DNA of 64,000 nt, taken from the NCBI GenBank assembly GCA_025531455.1, contig JAMYHL010000028.1, forward strand, positions 62,001 through 126,000, written 5' to 3'. Origin of the DNA: Apiotrichum sp. Y4204 (lineage: Eukaryota; Basidiomycota; Tremellomycetes; Trichosporonales; Trichosporonaceae). Below are positions 31,675 to 42,592 of the stretch, one piece after another. A program made the translations under genes and the position numbers. Below the pieces are notes generated by a model. It was not told the DNA's origin. It searched no databases and worked only from the letters and a program-made list of their open reading frames with translations. Within the stretch, counting starts at the first letter, position 1. Every line of letters begins with the position of its first letter.

Positions 31675-33487
31675 CTACATCCTTACCTTGCGGTTCGGCA
31701 CGAGGCCCTGATCAGAGCGCATGAGAAGGTCCCACCGCCACTCGTCGACGTCGTGTACGTCCGCTGCGCCGGCGCGCACCCATCCGCGCTTCCCCTCACT
31801 GAAGAGACACAGCGTGCGCATCGGCGACGTCGACACACGCTCGGTGCCATTGTACACGGCGAGGCGGTATGCCTTGGCGGCCGAGTGGTCACCGTCGCAG
31901 GCGGGGACGTACGCGCGGTACTCTGTCTCCTCGTCCGGGTTAAAGGGGATGCTGGCCTGCAGTGGCCAGATCTCCAGTGCGGATGCGGGCAGGTCGTCCG
32001 AGAACGTCGCGGCACTCGCGGACGGGCGCGCGCATACCTGCTCGACCACAATATCCGTGATACCCAGCCTGCGCGCCTGCGCGACCATCGCCCGCGTGAG
32101 AAAAAAGCTGTAGTGCGACTCGTCGGCCTTTTGTGCTGGCGCAACAATGCACTGGGTATCAACACTGAGCATGCAAAAGTAACTCACATCTGGGGGATCG
32201 CTAAAGTCGCGGTTGGGGCCAATCGGCCCGTCGATGACCTGGCATATACCGACGAAAAAGTGCCACCAGCAGTCTTTGCGCTCGTAGTTGCCGTACTTGC
32301 CGCCGAAATCTAGCCAGCGCTGGTCGCCGGTGTGCTTGAGTTTGCGCGCCTCGGCGGGACCTGTCCAGTACTCGATCGGGACGACATGCCCCTTCGTATC
32401 CCACAGCGGCCCGCGGTCGTCCGTCATGTCCACCAGCGCCCAGAGGTTGAGTAGCTGGGAATCAGAAAAGTCGCAGTCTAGCAAGTCGCACCCGCCACTC
32501 ACCTGTGCATACACGTGCCGTCCCGCCACGGGCCACACGCCATGGCTCCCGCTCGCGACATACGCGATCGGCCGGTCGTCCGCCGTCCGCTCGACGTCTT
32601 CCCAGCGGTATGTACCTGCGCTGAACGGCCCGCCCGAGTGCGTGTCTGTGTGAGCTATGTCTTCGGGGAAGCTTACTGAAGTCGGCGGAGACCGCTTTCC
32701 CGTTCACGGTGCGCATCCGCAGGCGCTCCCAGTCGGTGACATCTGAAGTTAATGAGTGCTGTGTAGGGCTACGACGCACGGTTTCCGAGATATCCCAGCG
32801 TGCCGACCAGTTTTCCGAGGTTGTACGGGTAGAACGTCCAGTATATCAGGTCCTGAGGTCAGGATAAAGTCTTCATTCCGGGACTCACGACCACCCCGCG
32901 CCCGCGGTCCACCCAGAAGCCGTACACCTCCTCGGTGACACGCCCGCGCCCGTCGTCGCCGACCCGCATATACTGCCCCGCGGGGCCGTACATGAACTCG
33001 CCTCCAGGCGGCATTAGTGGCTGGCCATTATGTTCCTCATCCACTGAAAGCGCCTGGCCCAGCCCACGGTCCGGGAGGTCCGCGAGGCGCGAGGTCGTCA
33101 GTAGCCGCCGGTCCTGATGTCAGAAAGCAGAATTAGCCCTGGCACGTACTGGTCGATACGTCCCGCCGTTGCCTTGGTACGCGACATAGCCGTATCGGTC
33201 GAGCATATACTGCACCGACGAGGGAAAGTACTGTTCCGTGGAGCTGGAGTCAGAGAGGGTGCTGTGGGGAGACGTACGCAAGCTTGAAGACTGGGGCGTA
33301 TTTGTCCAGTAGCGCGGCCATCTCGGCCCTGCGTTCCGGAGACGAGCCTTCATCGGGGTCCGCGGCGAATGTGCTGTTCACACCGAACGCGTGCTGCGCA
33401 GGCGCGGCGGCGACCGCGCTCGCAAGCAAGAGAAGCACGAGCGGTCGTTTCTGATGTCAGAGGCTGTGGCGTTGGGGATTTTACCAT
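31675..33487 (-). CDS. Secreted VPS62-like (DUF946) protein with an ATG-only first exon
   Basis: Nine exons: 33487-33485, 33450-33278, 33243-33150, 33113-32889, 32852-32780, 32742-32677, 32645-32503, 32454-32188, 32151-31675; 506 aa. The first exon is the start codon alone. Splicing 33451-33484 gives [18 protein letters not shown], a clear signal peptide; without splicing the ATG leads into an unrelated frame. The body resembles VPS62/DUF946: [23 protein letters not shown], then [11 protein letters not shown] and [11 protein letters not shown]. These proteins have no firm biochemical function; yeast Vps62 was found in vacuolar sorting screens. Intron 32646-32676 is only 31 nt, and 32152-32187 (36 nt) is in frame without a stop. 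The final CGCAAG/GTAAGG before the stop could be a further donor, but no good exon follows. Confidence 0.75.
33485..33487 (-). other. Exon consisting only of the start codon
   Basis: ATG followed directly by a 34-nt intron (33451-33484: GTAAAA donor, CTGACATCAG 3' end). The second exon opens with the rest of a signal peptide. Confidence 0.6.
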
Positions 33488-33812
33488 CGTTTTGTTCTCC
33501 CTGCCTCTGAGTGTTGATGGAGTGATGGCGAGATTGTTATCGTCGCTCCGTCGCCGCTTCATCTATTTCTCATCTCATCTCATTCTCATATCGGCCGCAC
33601 GGACCGAGGAGCGGGGTCTGCCGGCATGCCTATAAATGACGTCAGAATGTGAGCTTAGGCCTACAGACCGCATAGTTAGGCGCGGGACTCTGTGTGGTGC
33701 CCCGGATGATCGACATGCGGCATTCGCGCCCTACGTCACCTTTTGTGCCAAGGCAGGGAAAGTCAAGTGGCGGTGGCGGTGAACGCGAACTTCGACGGAC
33801 AGCAGAAGTAAA

Positions 33813-33820
33813 TATAAAAG
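33813..33820 (+). promoter_or_regulatory. TATA box of the SIMPL-domain gene
   Basis: TATAAAAG, 50 bp upstream of the ATG at 33870. Confidence 0.5.
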
Positions 33821-33869
33821 GAGAAACACACCATTCGTCCCTTCACACTCCTCCCAACTCTCACCCATA

Positions 33870-34789
33870 ATGTCCGACACCGACACCAGCATCCTAGTTA
33901 ACGGCAGCTCGACGCAGCGCATACGTCCCGAGCTGTGTGACGTGTCCTTCCGCGTCGCGGCCGACTCGCTCGACAGCAACGAGGCGCTCGAAAAAGTCAC
34001 AAAGGCCACCAACGGGATCACCGGGCTGCTCAAGGACCTGGCGCCGCACAAGGCCGAGGCGACGAGTGCGGCGCTTGCGCTCGACGACGAGCCCCCCATG
34101 GTCGACGGGTTTCCAGTTACCAAGTGGAGCATGCAGCGCGTGAACAAGCACTCGAGGACGGGCCGTGTCCAGGATGCTCGTACCGACCGCGAGCAGGCGG
34201 CACAGGGAATGATGGCGGCCACCACGACCACGACTACGACGTGGCGCGAGGAGACCCGCTACTATGTGAACACGAGCCTGCAGGCAACATTCCACGACTT
34301 TGACAAGCTAGAGGAGTTTGTGGCGGTGCTGATGGTATGTCTACTCCGCAGCAACCTAGGCGTATTCGGCGACCGAGCCGAAAAAGAAACTGAGCCCTCT
34401 TTCTCTAGTCTCGTCCCCGCTAACCCCAGCGTGAATCCACGGTGCAGATCGATAACCTGAACTGGAGCGTGACGGCCAAGACGGAGGCCAACTATACGAC
34501 GGCGGTGCGCGCGAACGCGGTGCGCTCGGCGCTGGCCAAGGCGCGCGACTACGCCGCGCCGTTGGCTGCACTGAGCGATAACGCGACGCCTCGCCTGCGC
34601 GTCGTCGAGGTCGCGGACCACTCGAACGACGGCCACCCCCGCATGTACGCCGCCAAGGCCATGCCGATGATGGCGCGCATGCAGGAGAGCGCGAACGATG
34701 AGCCCATCAACTTTGAGCCCGAGCCTGTCGAGGTCAGCGCCAACGTTAGTGTCAAGATTGTCGTGCAGGGTCTTAAGGATATGGTGTAG
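33870..34789 (+). CDS. SIMPL (DUF541)-domain protein
   Basis: Two exons (33870-34334, 34430-34789) give 274 aa. The domain runs over the whole protein: ILVNGSSTQRIRPELCDVSFRV, then RYYVNTSLQATFHDFDKLEEFV, the intron, then VQIDNLNWSVTAKTEANYTTAV, a helix rich in Ala and Arg, and EPEPVEVSANVSVKIVVQ at the C-terminus. SIMPL/DUF541 proteins are best known from bacteria, where they are envelope or periplasmic; animal IRAK1BP1 carries the same domain. This one has no signal peptide and should be cytosolic. Its role is unknown. A TATA box supports the start. The two halves join in phase 0 at intron 34335-34429. A 21-bp triplicated repeat lies just downstream. Confidence 0.75.
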
Positions 34790-34838
34790 ATAGTGCATGC
34801 AGAGTGGCGCTTGGGCGTTTATGTCAAGCCATCCTGAA

Positions 34839-34901
34839 CCTGAAGCTTTGATCACTGATCCTGAAGCTTTGATCACTGATCCTGAAGCTTTGATCACTGA
34901 T
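34839..34901. repeat. Three tandem copies of a 21-bp unit
   Basis: Copies at 34839-34859, 34860-34880 and 34881-34901 are identical. Each contains the palindrome TGATCA and the HindIII-like AAGCTT. They sit 50 bp after the stop codon of the SIMPL gene, in its 3' UTR or terminator region. Confidence 0.9.
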
Positions 34902-35166
34902 CGGGGACTGACCACTCGAGGATGTGTGGACTGTGACATCTCTTGCTCGCAATGGGTTAAAGGTGAAGCAAGACACAATCAATGTTCTCCCCGTCTTCTT
35001 TACTCATTCAGCAGCACACGTTGTTGAAAGTGACCTGCTGTACAAGCTAGATGTGGCCATGGCTCCCGGAGCATTTGCACCTGCTTTCCATTTGCGCACA
35101 GACTCACATTGCTCACTATAGTACTCTTCTTCTTCTGACAACTACACTACAACATGTCCTTCTTTT

Positions 35167-36501
35167 CTACAGCTTACTCAGCACACTCTCAAACTCCCTC
35201 ACCTGCTGGCGCTTAACCACCTCGTCCTGTGTCTTCTTATTCCAAATATCGCGATACCTCTCGCGCGCGCTATCCTCGCGCTGCTCCTCCCCAAACTCGT
35301 CAAAGCGCCGCGGGTCCAGCGCCACCCGCAACCATTTATCCTCTCCAACGGCGTCCTTCACCCCCATGTCCGACAGAATCTGGTCGGCAAGCACGCCCAT
35401 CGCGCCGCCCGCTTGTGTCACCCAGCACCCGACGGCAGTGTACATCCCCGGCGCGAAGCGCCCGACGAGCGGCAGCCCGTCCGGCGTGATCGTGAACATG
35501 CCGGCCAAGACGTGCTGCTTGTCCTGTGCCGCCAGCTTGCTGATCGTCCCCGGCTGCCCGCGCACCGTGTCTACTGGGCGGTTGGCCCCGCGCCCGCCAA
35601 ACGTCGCAGCAATCTCGTCGGGCAACATTCCGATCCCCTTGCGTATGCCCGCATCGAAGGCGGGGATCCACGGCGCGTATGCCGACGGCAGGCGCTGCAC
35701 GAGGGCTGCACGCACCGTGATCGGGTCGGTCGAGTACGTCCCCAGCCCGTCACGCTCGCCATGGTCGCGAGCATATACCAGCTCGTTCGGAAAGCGGATG
35801 AATGGCGGCATGGTCTCACGCCGCGGACGTCGCGCCGAGTACGTGTACGGATGCGCAAATGTGACTGCCGTGGAAGCCAGATCGGGGACGAGCTGCGGTG
35901 ACCAGATGCCAGTGGCGACCACGATGCGGCGCGCGGTAAGAAAACGACCAGAGGCGAGCACAAGGACGTAGCCTGCCGCGCAGGGGTGAAGGGTGATGGC
36001 ATCTCCGTCGATGAGATGTGCGCCGTGCTTTGCTGCAGTGTCCTGGTTCGCATGTGTGATGATTCTCGCGTTGGCGGTGCCGTCGTGCGGGAAGAAGATT
36101 GCGCCCTCCGCATCATCCCTTACGAGTGGGGAGAGGGCCTGTGCCTCAACGGGGCAGAGCACACGGTGCTCGACCTTGCGGGCGACGGCGATTGCCTCGC
36201 GCGCGCGGAGCCAATCCGCACCCGAGGCGCCGAACGCGACCTCCATCCCGCCTACACTGTCGAATCCCCCCGGAATGCGGCGGTAGGCCGCGACGCTGCG
36301 GCGCGCGAGCTCGGTGAGCGCCGGGACCGAGTTGATCTGGGCAACGACCCCGGGCGCGTGGCCTGTCGAGCCGTGGAGCGCGCGCACGTCCCGGTCCACA
36401 AGCGCCAGGCGGCAGTGCGGCGCCAGGAGGGAGGCGAGCGTCGAGCCCGCGATGCCTGCGCCGACGATGAGCACGTCGTAGCTGTCCTCGGTGTTGTCCA
36501 T
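35167..36501 (-). CDS. Peroxisomal FAD-dependent oxidoreductase (DAO family)
   Basis: A single exon of 444 aa. DVLIVGAGIAGSTLA near the N-terminus is the FAD-binding Rossmann loop, and TPDGLPLVGRFAPGMYTAVGCWVTQAGGAMGVLADQIL (split here over the cofactor and C-terminal regions) is the DAO-fold signature seen in sarcosine oxidase, dimethylglycine dehydrogenase and D-amino-acid oxidase relatives. The protein ends in Ser-Lys-Leu, the canonical PTS1, which fits an H2O2-producing oxidase housed in peroxisomes. An upstream ATG at 36552 is in frame, but the TATA box at 36554-36560 is only 2 bp from it, so translation must start at 36501 (MDNTEDSYDVLIVG). The amine substrate cannot be told from sequence. 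Confidence 0.83.
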   Translation of the reverse strand: MDNTEDSYDVLIVGAGIAGSTLASLLAPHCRLALVDRDVRALHGSTGHAPGVVAQINSVPALTELARRSVAAYRRIPGGFDSVGGMEVAFGASGADWLRAREAIAVARKVEHRVLCPVEAQALSPLVRDDAEGAIFFPHDGTANARIITHANQDTAAKHGAHLIDGDAITLHPCAAGYVLVLASGRFLTARRIVVATGIWSPQLVPDLASTAVTFAHPYTYSARRPRRETMPPFIRFPNELVYARDHGERDGLGTYSTDPITVRAALVQRLPSAYAPWIPAFDAGIRKGIGMLPDEIAATFGGRGANRPVDTVRGQPGTISKLAAQDKQHVLAGMFTITPDGLPLVGRFAPGMYTAVGCWVTQAGGAMGVLADQILSDMGVKDAVGEDKWLRVALDPRRFDEFGEEQREDSARERYRDIWNKKTQDEVVKRQQVREFESVLSKL

Positions 36502-36553
36502 GATAAAGCCTGTGACGGCGTGAATGAAGTGCTGACTGTCACGAGTTGCCACT

Positions 36554-36560
36554 GTTTATA
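36554..36560 (-). promoter_or_regulatory. TATA box that decides the start of the FAD oxidoreductase
   Basis: TATAAAC on the minus strand. It is 53 bp upstream of the ATG at 36501 but nearly touches the in-frame ATG at 36552, which therefore should lie upstream of, or at, the transcription start. Confidence 0.5.
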
Positions 36561-38574
36561 ATCCCACCATGGCGACCGGCGCGGACCGATGGGTCCCGTC
36601 TGCGTCCAGCAAAGAGGATGACAGTGTATGGCTCAGTGTTAGTAGTCGCCGGCAAAGGTCGGGACACGCGTCTACTGCGGCGTGTGAGAGGTCAGGTGGA
36701 CACTACATGTGGAGGGTGTGCACACTGGCATGAGGCGTGTTGGCACAAAGGGCGGGTAAACTGACCAAGGTTCACATCGGTTGCCCACCTTGCCTGGCCA
36801 TCTCCGTCATAATGTGTGCTCGTTCGCAATCTTTCGGCTCGTAACGGCCCGAGCGGCTGCCTGTTACTTGGCATAGAGCATAGTCTGCTAGTCTGCATGT
36901 CAGAATACAATGCAGCACACTCATGCATGCGTGTATCTGCCGCACCAGGTGGCACGGGTTGAGGTCGTATCCTGCGCATCCTCCGTCCCATATGCGCCGT
37001 GTGGCTCACATTCCACTGGATGCCATCTCCGACATAGACCTTTTGTCGGCGTAATCCGCGGCGCGTGATTGGAGGGTAAGACCGAGATTAGAACGCGTGG
37101 GTATTGGCGAAGATGCCGAGCTGCCGAGATGGGGTGGACGCGCGGTATACACGAGACTATCACGATGGGAAGACTGCTGGACGCAGACCTTCGAGGACGG
37201 GCAATCCTGAATCTTGCATCCTGCATCTTGTTATATCGTCGAGGTAGGCATGCCAAGTTGTCGGCGGGCCTCAACCCAGCAGGCGGCGGCACAGGCACGG
37301 CTGGCGGCTCAACGGCTGACTCTAATGCTTCGGGCAATATCACCGCTATGTTCCTGACCGAGCTACGACGCACTGTGTTATGCATCGCCGTCTGCTTTCT
37401 CAGCGTGTGCCTCGGTCCTGGCGTGCAGACTCCAGAAATTCCGGAGGCAGAGAGGAACCGGGGAGTGGATGGTCGGCGTCGTTGAGAGCGGCGCACGGGG
37501 ACTTCGAGAAGATGTGTCCTCTGCACTGTCATCGCTATTCCGGGCGGCGCTGCTCGCTACGATCGCTACGTCGCTACTCGCTCATGCTCGGCGCACGTTG
37601 CATCGACCAAGCTCTCCGAATTCCCACGGGCTCACAGCCACACCGATGCTGTCCTCCGAGCTCGGAGCAGCCAGGGTTTAGGATTTAATAGTACCGCCAA
37701 CCAGCGAACAAGAACCGGGGACATGCTTGCCTCCGAGGCGGGACAGCTTTCCTTGCTATCATCCGTGCTGTCGGCGCCGTGTCAGACGTGTTGTGTCCGT
37801 TCGATAGCATGTGCATGCCAGCTTGCTTGTGCACTTGTGTGACATGTGCTGTGTGCAGACGACAGGGAATAAGAACGCCACCTGCGTCGATGACGCGCAA
37901 AGTGTGGGAGACTATGCATAACTGCTCTGGTGTCCATGTTGGTGTTTGACGATCGAGGACGTCCCATTGCAACCCCCTGCTTTTCTTTTGTTCTTTTGCG
38001 CGTCTTGCGATCTCTATGTCAATCTCTCCGATCTCCGACAGACTCTGACACAAATGCACCTGCCAAAAGCATCACGCGTCGCGCGTCGACGCACGTTCGG
38101 TTTTATTCCGCATCCCTTGATCTCTCGTTCCCACGATCCATCCAGCAGCCAATGTCTCACCCCGTCCACTCTTCTCACCGTCTTGAATTAAACTCTACTT
38201 TGGAGATTAGGACACTGCCTTCCGGACGCTCGCCACTGCTCCCGACTTAGCCAACCTGCAGCATACTGTATGGAGGGTTTTTTTGAGATTCCTTCCGAAC
38301 TTTATGGATATTCCTGTGCCCGACCTGCATCGCCCTGCGCGCCCTGCGCGTTCCCGCGCCGCCATGCCGTTCCTTACAGGATGCACCTTGCGACGCAACA
38401 CCGCCGGCGCCGGCTGAGTGGTCAATCCATCCAGTGCTGCCGAGATTCCGCGTCGCGGGTACTCGCCGCCGTGGGCGGTGCGCGATGCTGGGCGCTGGAA
38501 CATGACTGGCAGAATGAGTGACAATGTTCGAAAAGGTGACGCGCGGCGACGCATCTTTATTCTCACGTCGATTC
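36561..38574. other. Gene-free region, 2 kb
   Basis: Space between divergent genes. Open frames are short and overlapping, and none has a recognisable domain. No tRNA or repeat of note was found. Confidence 0.5.
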
Positions 38575-38582
38575 TATAAAAG
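38575..38582 (+). promoter_or_regulatory. TATA box of the alpha/beta-hydrolase-like gene
   Basis: TATAAAAG, 74 bp upstream of the ATG at 38656. Confidence 0.5.
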
Positions 38583-38655
38583 TGCCCGACTTGTTCATCT
38601 TTTTCTGCATCCACATCCACTTGTCAGCATCCCTCTCCCCATCACCACTCTCACG

Positions 38656-40065
38656 ATGCCAGTCGAGGTCAAGATCAGAAATCCGCTCCCAAAGCTGGAC
38701 GTTAACCCATCCGACCCGCCAGTATGCGTCGCGTACGACGTCGACACGCCCGATGACCCCGGCGCCCAGCCCCCAATCATGCGCCAGGCGCCCTACCGTC
38801 TCATCCTCCGCGACCTGCGCTTTACCTTTACGCACATTGCTCTCATCCCCCTCATCTTCCTCCCCATTTCGTCGCTGCAGGACATCAACGCCTCCGGCAT
38901 CATCTACCAGCTCTTCGCGTTTGTTCTTACTCTCGTACTTACAGCCTTCCTCCTCGTTTCTTTTGTCACTGGCGTTATTCCACCCATCCTCGCCGGTCTC
39001 ATCGCCTTTTTGACCATCTATGCCCTCCTTCTCACGCAGGGCAAGCAGACACGCTTCATCACCAGTGACACTGACCTCGCAATCGGTTGCGAGAAGGAGG
39101 AATGGTTCTCGTGAGTGCCTGGACCCTGGCCCTATTCTGATTCCCAGCGTGAACGGTATTTGCACCACTGCCGACGGCGCCGTGCTCGCTGGCCAGCGCC
39201 TTCACCAGCTCTTCCGCCGTCCTATCACCTGCATCCTCAATCGCTCCCTCGGCCTGTGGTATGACCTCATGGAGTGCATCTTGCAGCGCGACATTCTACT
39301 CAACACCCCCGACGTTCGCATCGGGTATGCGCACATTCGCCGCGCGATCGCCAACCCGGCTAAGCTGCGCGTCGTGATTATCGCACACTCGCAGGGCGGC
39401 ATCCTCGCGTCGGCCTGGGCCGTGAGTGAGAGCGGGAGTTACTGCCCGTGATGTCACAATCGCCCCTCTCTCTAACTCTTTCAGGACCAGCTCCTCTGCG
39501 ACTTCCCCAAGGAGACGCTCAAGAAGGTCGAGTTCTACACGTTCGCATCGGCCGCCAACCACTTCAGCCGCCCGACAAACGAGTACTTTGGCAAGGTCGA
39601 GCACTTTGCCAACGAGTCTGACTTTGTCTCGCGCCTGGGTGTTCTTGGCGTCTCGCCGCCGCCCGGCCGTTCCGACCTCCTCCTTTTGGGCAACACCAAG
39701 GAGGTCCCGAACTCCATCGTACAGTCGGACAAGAAGGACGGCATCGACTCCCCCATTGCCACCGTGTCGTTTGCTGCCGAGGCGGTCATCGATGCCGATG
39801 GCGATGTGGAGACCACCGCCACCAAACGCATTGACATCGACCCCGGCTACAGCATCCTGCCCCGAGAGACCGGCCGCTTTGCGGGACGCATCTTTATGCG
39901 CCCCAACCGTCCTGGACACCTCCTCGTCGCCCACTAGTGAGTTCCTAGTTTACGCTCTTGACTGATCGAAGCCTCTCGGAAAAGGCCAACATTCTCAACG
40001 ACCCTATGGTGCAGCGCTTCAGCAACCTCGTGACGTACCGCAACGGTGGGAACCCCGTGTTGTAA
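38656..40065 (+). CDS. Membrane protein with an alpha/beta-hydrolase-like domain
   Basis: Four exons (38656-39110, 39148-39421, 39485-39936, 39972-40065) give 424 aa. Three hydrophobic segments lie in the first 130 residues (FTHIALIPLIFLPISS, IIYQLFAFVLTLVLTAFLLVS, IPPILAGLIAFLTIYALLL). The second half has VVIIAHSQGGILAS, a nucleophile-elbow sequence (G/H-x-S-x-G type) following a beta strand, as in lipases and DUF676-like hydrolases. Candidate acid and His residues are not obvious; VEHFANESDFVSR is one possible acidic site, with a late His (GHLLVAHY). I therefore call it hydrolase-like, with unknown substrate. Splice junctions at FS/VNGIC, WA/DQLL and HY/LSEKANIL keep frame. Confidence 0.6.
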
Positions 40066-40418
40066 GCGGAAGGCAAGGACGTTGTATGTAGATGTTTGAG
40101 TGATACCCTTCCCGCTTGGGGGACGACCGCCGCCCTCGGCAGACAACCGTAAGACAATATGAACAACGTGCATGTGTATTTGAGGAGCCAGGCGATGGAA
40201 GACGTCAATGGTGGGACGTCGAGACGATGTAATTGCGACAATCGCCTAGTGACAAGCTGACAGCTCTAGCGCGATACTTGCCAGCCAGAACGTGACAAGA
40301 GGCCCAGGCTGGCGAGGGCTCCTCTGATGATCTGATAATGGCCCTAACATTCCCCACAATGGCAACTCTGGAAATCTCATCGAGATGAGCGGAGCCGACC
40401 TCCACATGCAACACGACC

Positions 40419-40830
40419 ATGCAACACTCCACGACCGATCTCTTTTTCGACTTCGCTTCGGACGCTGGTCCCAGCGGAACAACGCATCTGGACGGAGAAG
40501 ATTTTGACACATCGCTTGACTCTGCAATGTCCGCTGGTCCCAGCCAGCTGTATATGGCGCACGCCAACCCGCGCGACTTCTGGGGCCCGGGTCCCACCGA
40601 GCCCTTCCGTAGTCGGGCGGGGCCTCGGACGACTAACAGCTACTGTACTTCAGGTACGGTCCTGGCCACGTCTCAGGCGACAGTCCCTGCTCTCCCATGA
40701 TCTCCCATTCTGTCAGTTGTCAGACGGGCTTCAAATGACGACTCTGATCGTCGACATGAACCATCTGATCATCGACCAGATGTACGAACTCATGAAACTC
40801 ACCTCCTCCGGCGACACTGAGAATAGCTAG
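40419..40830 (+). CDS. Small hypothetical protein
   Basis: Two exons (40419-40653, 40724-40830) joined at GTACGG...TGTCAG give 113 aa. The sequence is acidic at first (DLFFDFASDAGPSGTTHLDGEDF) and ends in a short predicted helix (MNHLIIDQMYELMKL). I recognise no domain. Support is limited to an intron with proper ends that joins two open frames, plus position at the start of a group of small genes on the same strand. Confidence 0.35.
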
Positions 40831-41103
40831 AATCTTCGCCCAGCATGTCTTTGTGAATTTGTGTCTTCCCTCATGGCCCCATGGCCCCATGTTTTTGTGT
40901 CTTCCCTCCGTCTCCTCCTGTCTTTTACCTGGCCATTTGGCATCTGCCTTGGAAAGGCGAGGAAGGCCGACACAAGCAACTCCCAACTACTTAATTCTCA
41001 CACTGATCACTTACTTCAAGATTCTCATCCACCCATTTGCTCTCAACCTTCATTCATTCACTCATTCATTCACTGCCATCACGACCTCGTCCTTCTCACC
41101 ATC

Positions 41104-41850
41104 ATGTCCCTTAACTTCTCACCCAGCCCCGTCCCAACTCACTCACACGCCCCCGACGCTGCGACGGACGCCGCATCCGGTGCTGCACCCAACGCTGCAC
41201 CCGACGCTGCTCCTGACATTGGCACGACAGCCGTTCTGGAACCCCCGCCGCCAACATTTGAAGATATATATTCAGAAATGCTGTGCATGTAAGTATATCT
41301 CAACCCACGGAAAGCTGACTTTAGCTGTGGGGCCGTATACGTTTTGCCGCAAGCTCTCTCTTGCGAGCACACACTTTGTTTAACGTGTGTCTATCGCCTA
41401 ATCGACAGCCGCAACGAGGAGGCAGCAGCTCGTCAACTCCTTGACGGGATTAATGTGGAGCCGCATCCTGTAAGTATTGCTAGTTTCTTGTTACATAGCT
41501 AATTTCTCCAGCCCTGCCCGCATTGCGGCATCGCCATCACCAGATTCCGTCGCAACTTGGCGGTGCAACATGTCATTGAGGCAACGCTGGACCGATACAC
41601 TGGTCCGGATGTGAGCCGAGTGCACAACGATTACAGGGACCTCGTCGCGTAAGTGGAGGAGGCGCCTTTAGGGCTAACGGATAGCGCTGCAATTACTGCT
41701 AGGGTGTCGCGCCCTGCCTACGATCTTGACCAGCGCGTCCAGATGCATACCAGGCGAGCAGCAATCTTGGATGGACAACGCGATGAAGCGTATTGGGCTC
41801 AGTTTCCCGATATCGATCAAGAACGCCGCATGCGCCGTGATTTGTGCTGA
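41104..41850 (+). CDS. RING-finger-like protein
   Basis: Four exons (41104-41288, 41325-41469, 41512-41648, 41703-41850) give 204 aa. The N-terminus is an Ala/Pro/Asp low-complexity stretch (DAATDAASGAAPNAAPDAAP). Splicing rebuilds a zinc-finger pattern: LCICGAVYVLPQALSCEHTLCLTC, then a gap containing RNEEAAARQLLDGINVEP, then PCPHCG. The order C-x-C, C-x-H-x2-C-x2-C, C-x2-C is that of a RING domain except that the first pair is C-x-C instead of C-x2-C. RING proteins are mostly E3 ubiquitin ligases; the target is unknown. The C-terminus (DQRVQMHTRRAAILDGQRDEAYWAQF) is probably helical. A short or lineage-specific gene. Confidence 0.6.
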
Positions 41851-42592
41851 ACGACGGTCAGCTTCCGCCTTTGCTCGTTCACTCGCTCCCTCGCTCATAG
41901 CGCCCTCACACCTTTTCCCATCTGCCGACTCGTTAAGCTTCCTTTTTCGATGACCACCCTTACAGTAAATTTCGCACTTTCACCATCTCTCGACAATATA
42001 TAGATCATGAGAGTCCCCTTCGCATGTTAGTGTTTGTAGATCGAGGTATGGATCGCGTTAAATTTACCAAACAGGACCGAAAACTCACGGTATTCACTCA
42101 TAGCATCCTGACAATAAGACAATGGTGCTGCTGCAAAGCCCTGCAGCCTGCGTTGATGGAGGTGTACGACTTGACCTTGGAAAATATACAGTAACGCTCA
42201 GTTGTGCAGGATTTTTCTGCTGTCAGTCCGGCCCCTTCTTCGAGACGCACGCTGCATCTCAGCCTCGGCGTCGAAGCTTAGTGGCTCGGACGCCGTGAGC
42301 TCGTGGAGCTCCGGCGACTTCATCCACTCGTGGTATGTCTGCCGTGAGCTGCGTCTCTCTCATCAATCTTGCACCCTTAGTTCCCACGTTCCTGGGCTCT
42401 TCTCACAAAAGAAGTGCGCCACAGTACATCAGTATAACAGTACATCATTATGCCATGAGCTACAAGGACACGGTCATTTTCTCCCCCCCCCCCCCCTCTC
42501 TGCCATTTCCTACTGCGCACTCGGAGTCTATAAAGCCCCTGAATCACCTGATCGCCGTCGACATCGTTCATAGCTTTTGTTGCTGCCTCATA
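41851..42592. other. Intergenic, 0.7 kb, with a C14 tract
   Basis: No supportable gene. A run of 14 C residues lies at 42483-42496 inside a pyrimidine stretch. Confidence 0.5.

Noticed and set aside
35051..35971. Open frame of 306 codons, plus strand
   Set aside because: Antisense to the FAD oxidoreductase, which has clear family motifs. The antisense frame is Ser/Arg/Pro-rich noise.
36502..36552. In-frame upstream ATG for the FAD oxidoreductase
   Set aside because: The TATA box lies only 2 bp upstream of it, so the transcript should begin downstream of this ATG. The next ATG also gives the normal family N-terminus.
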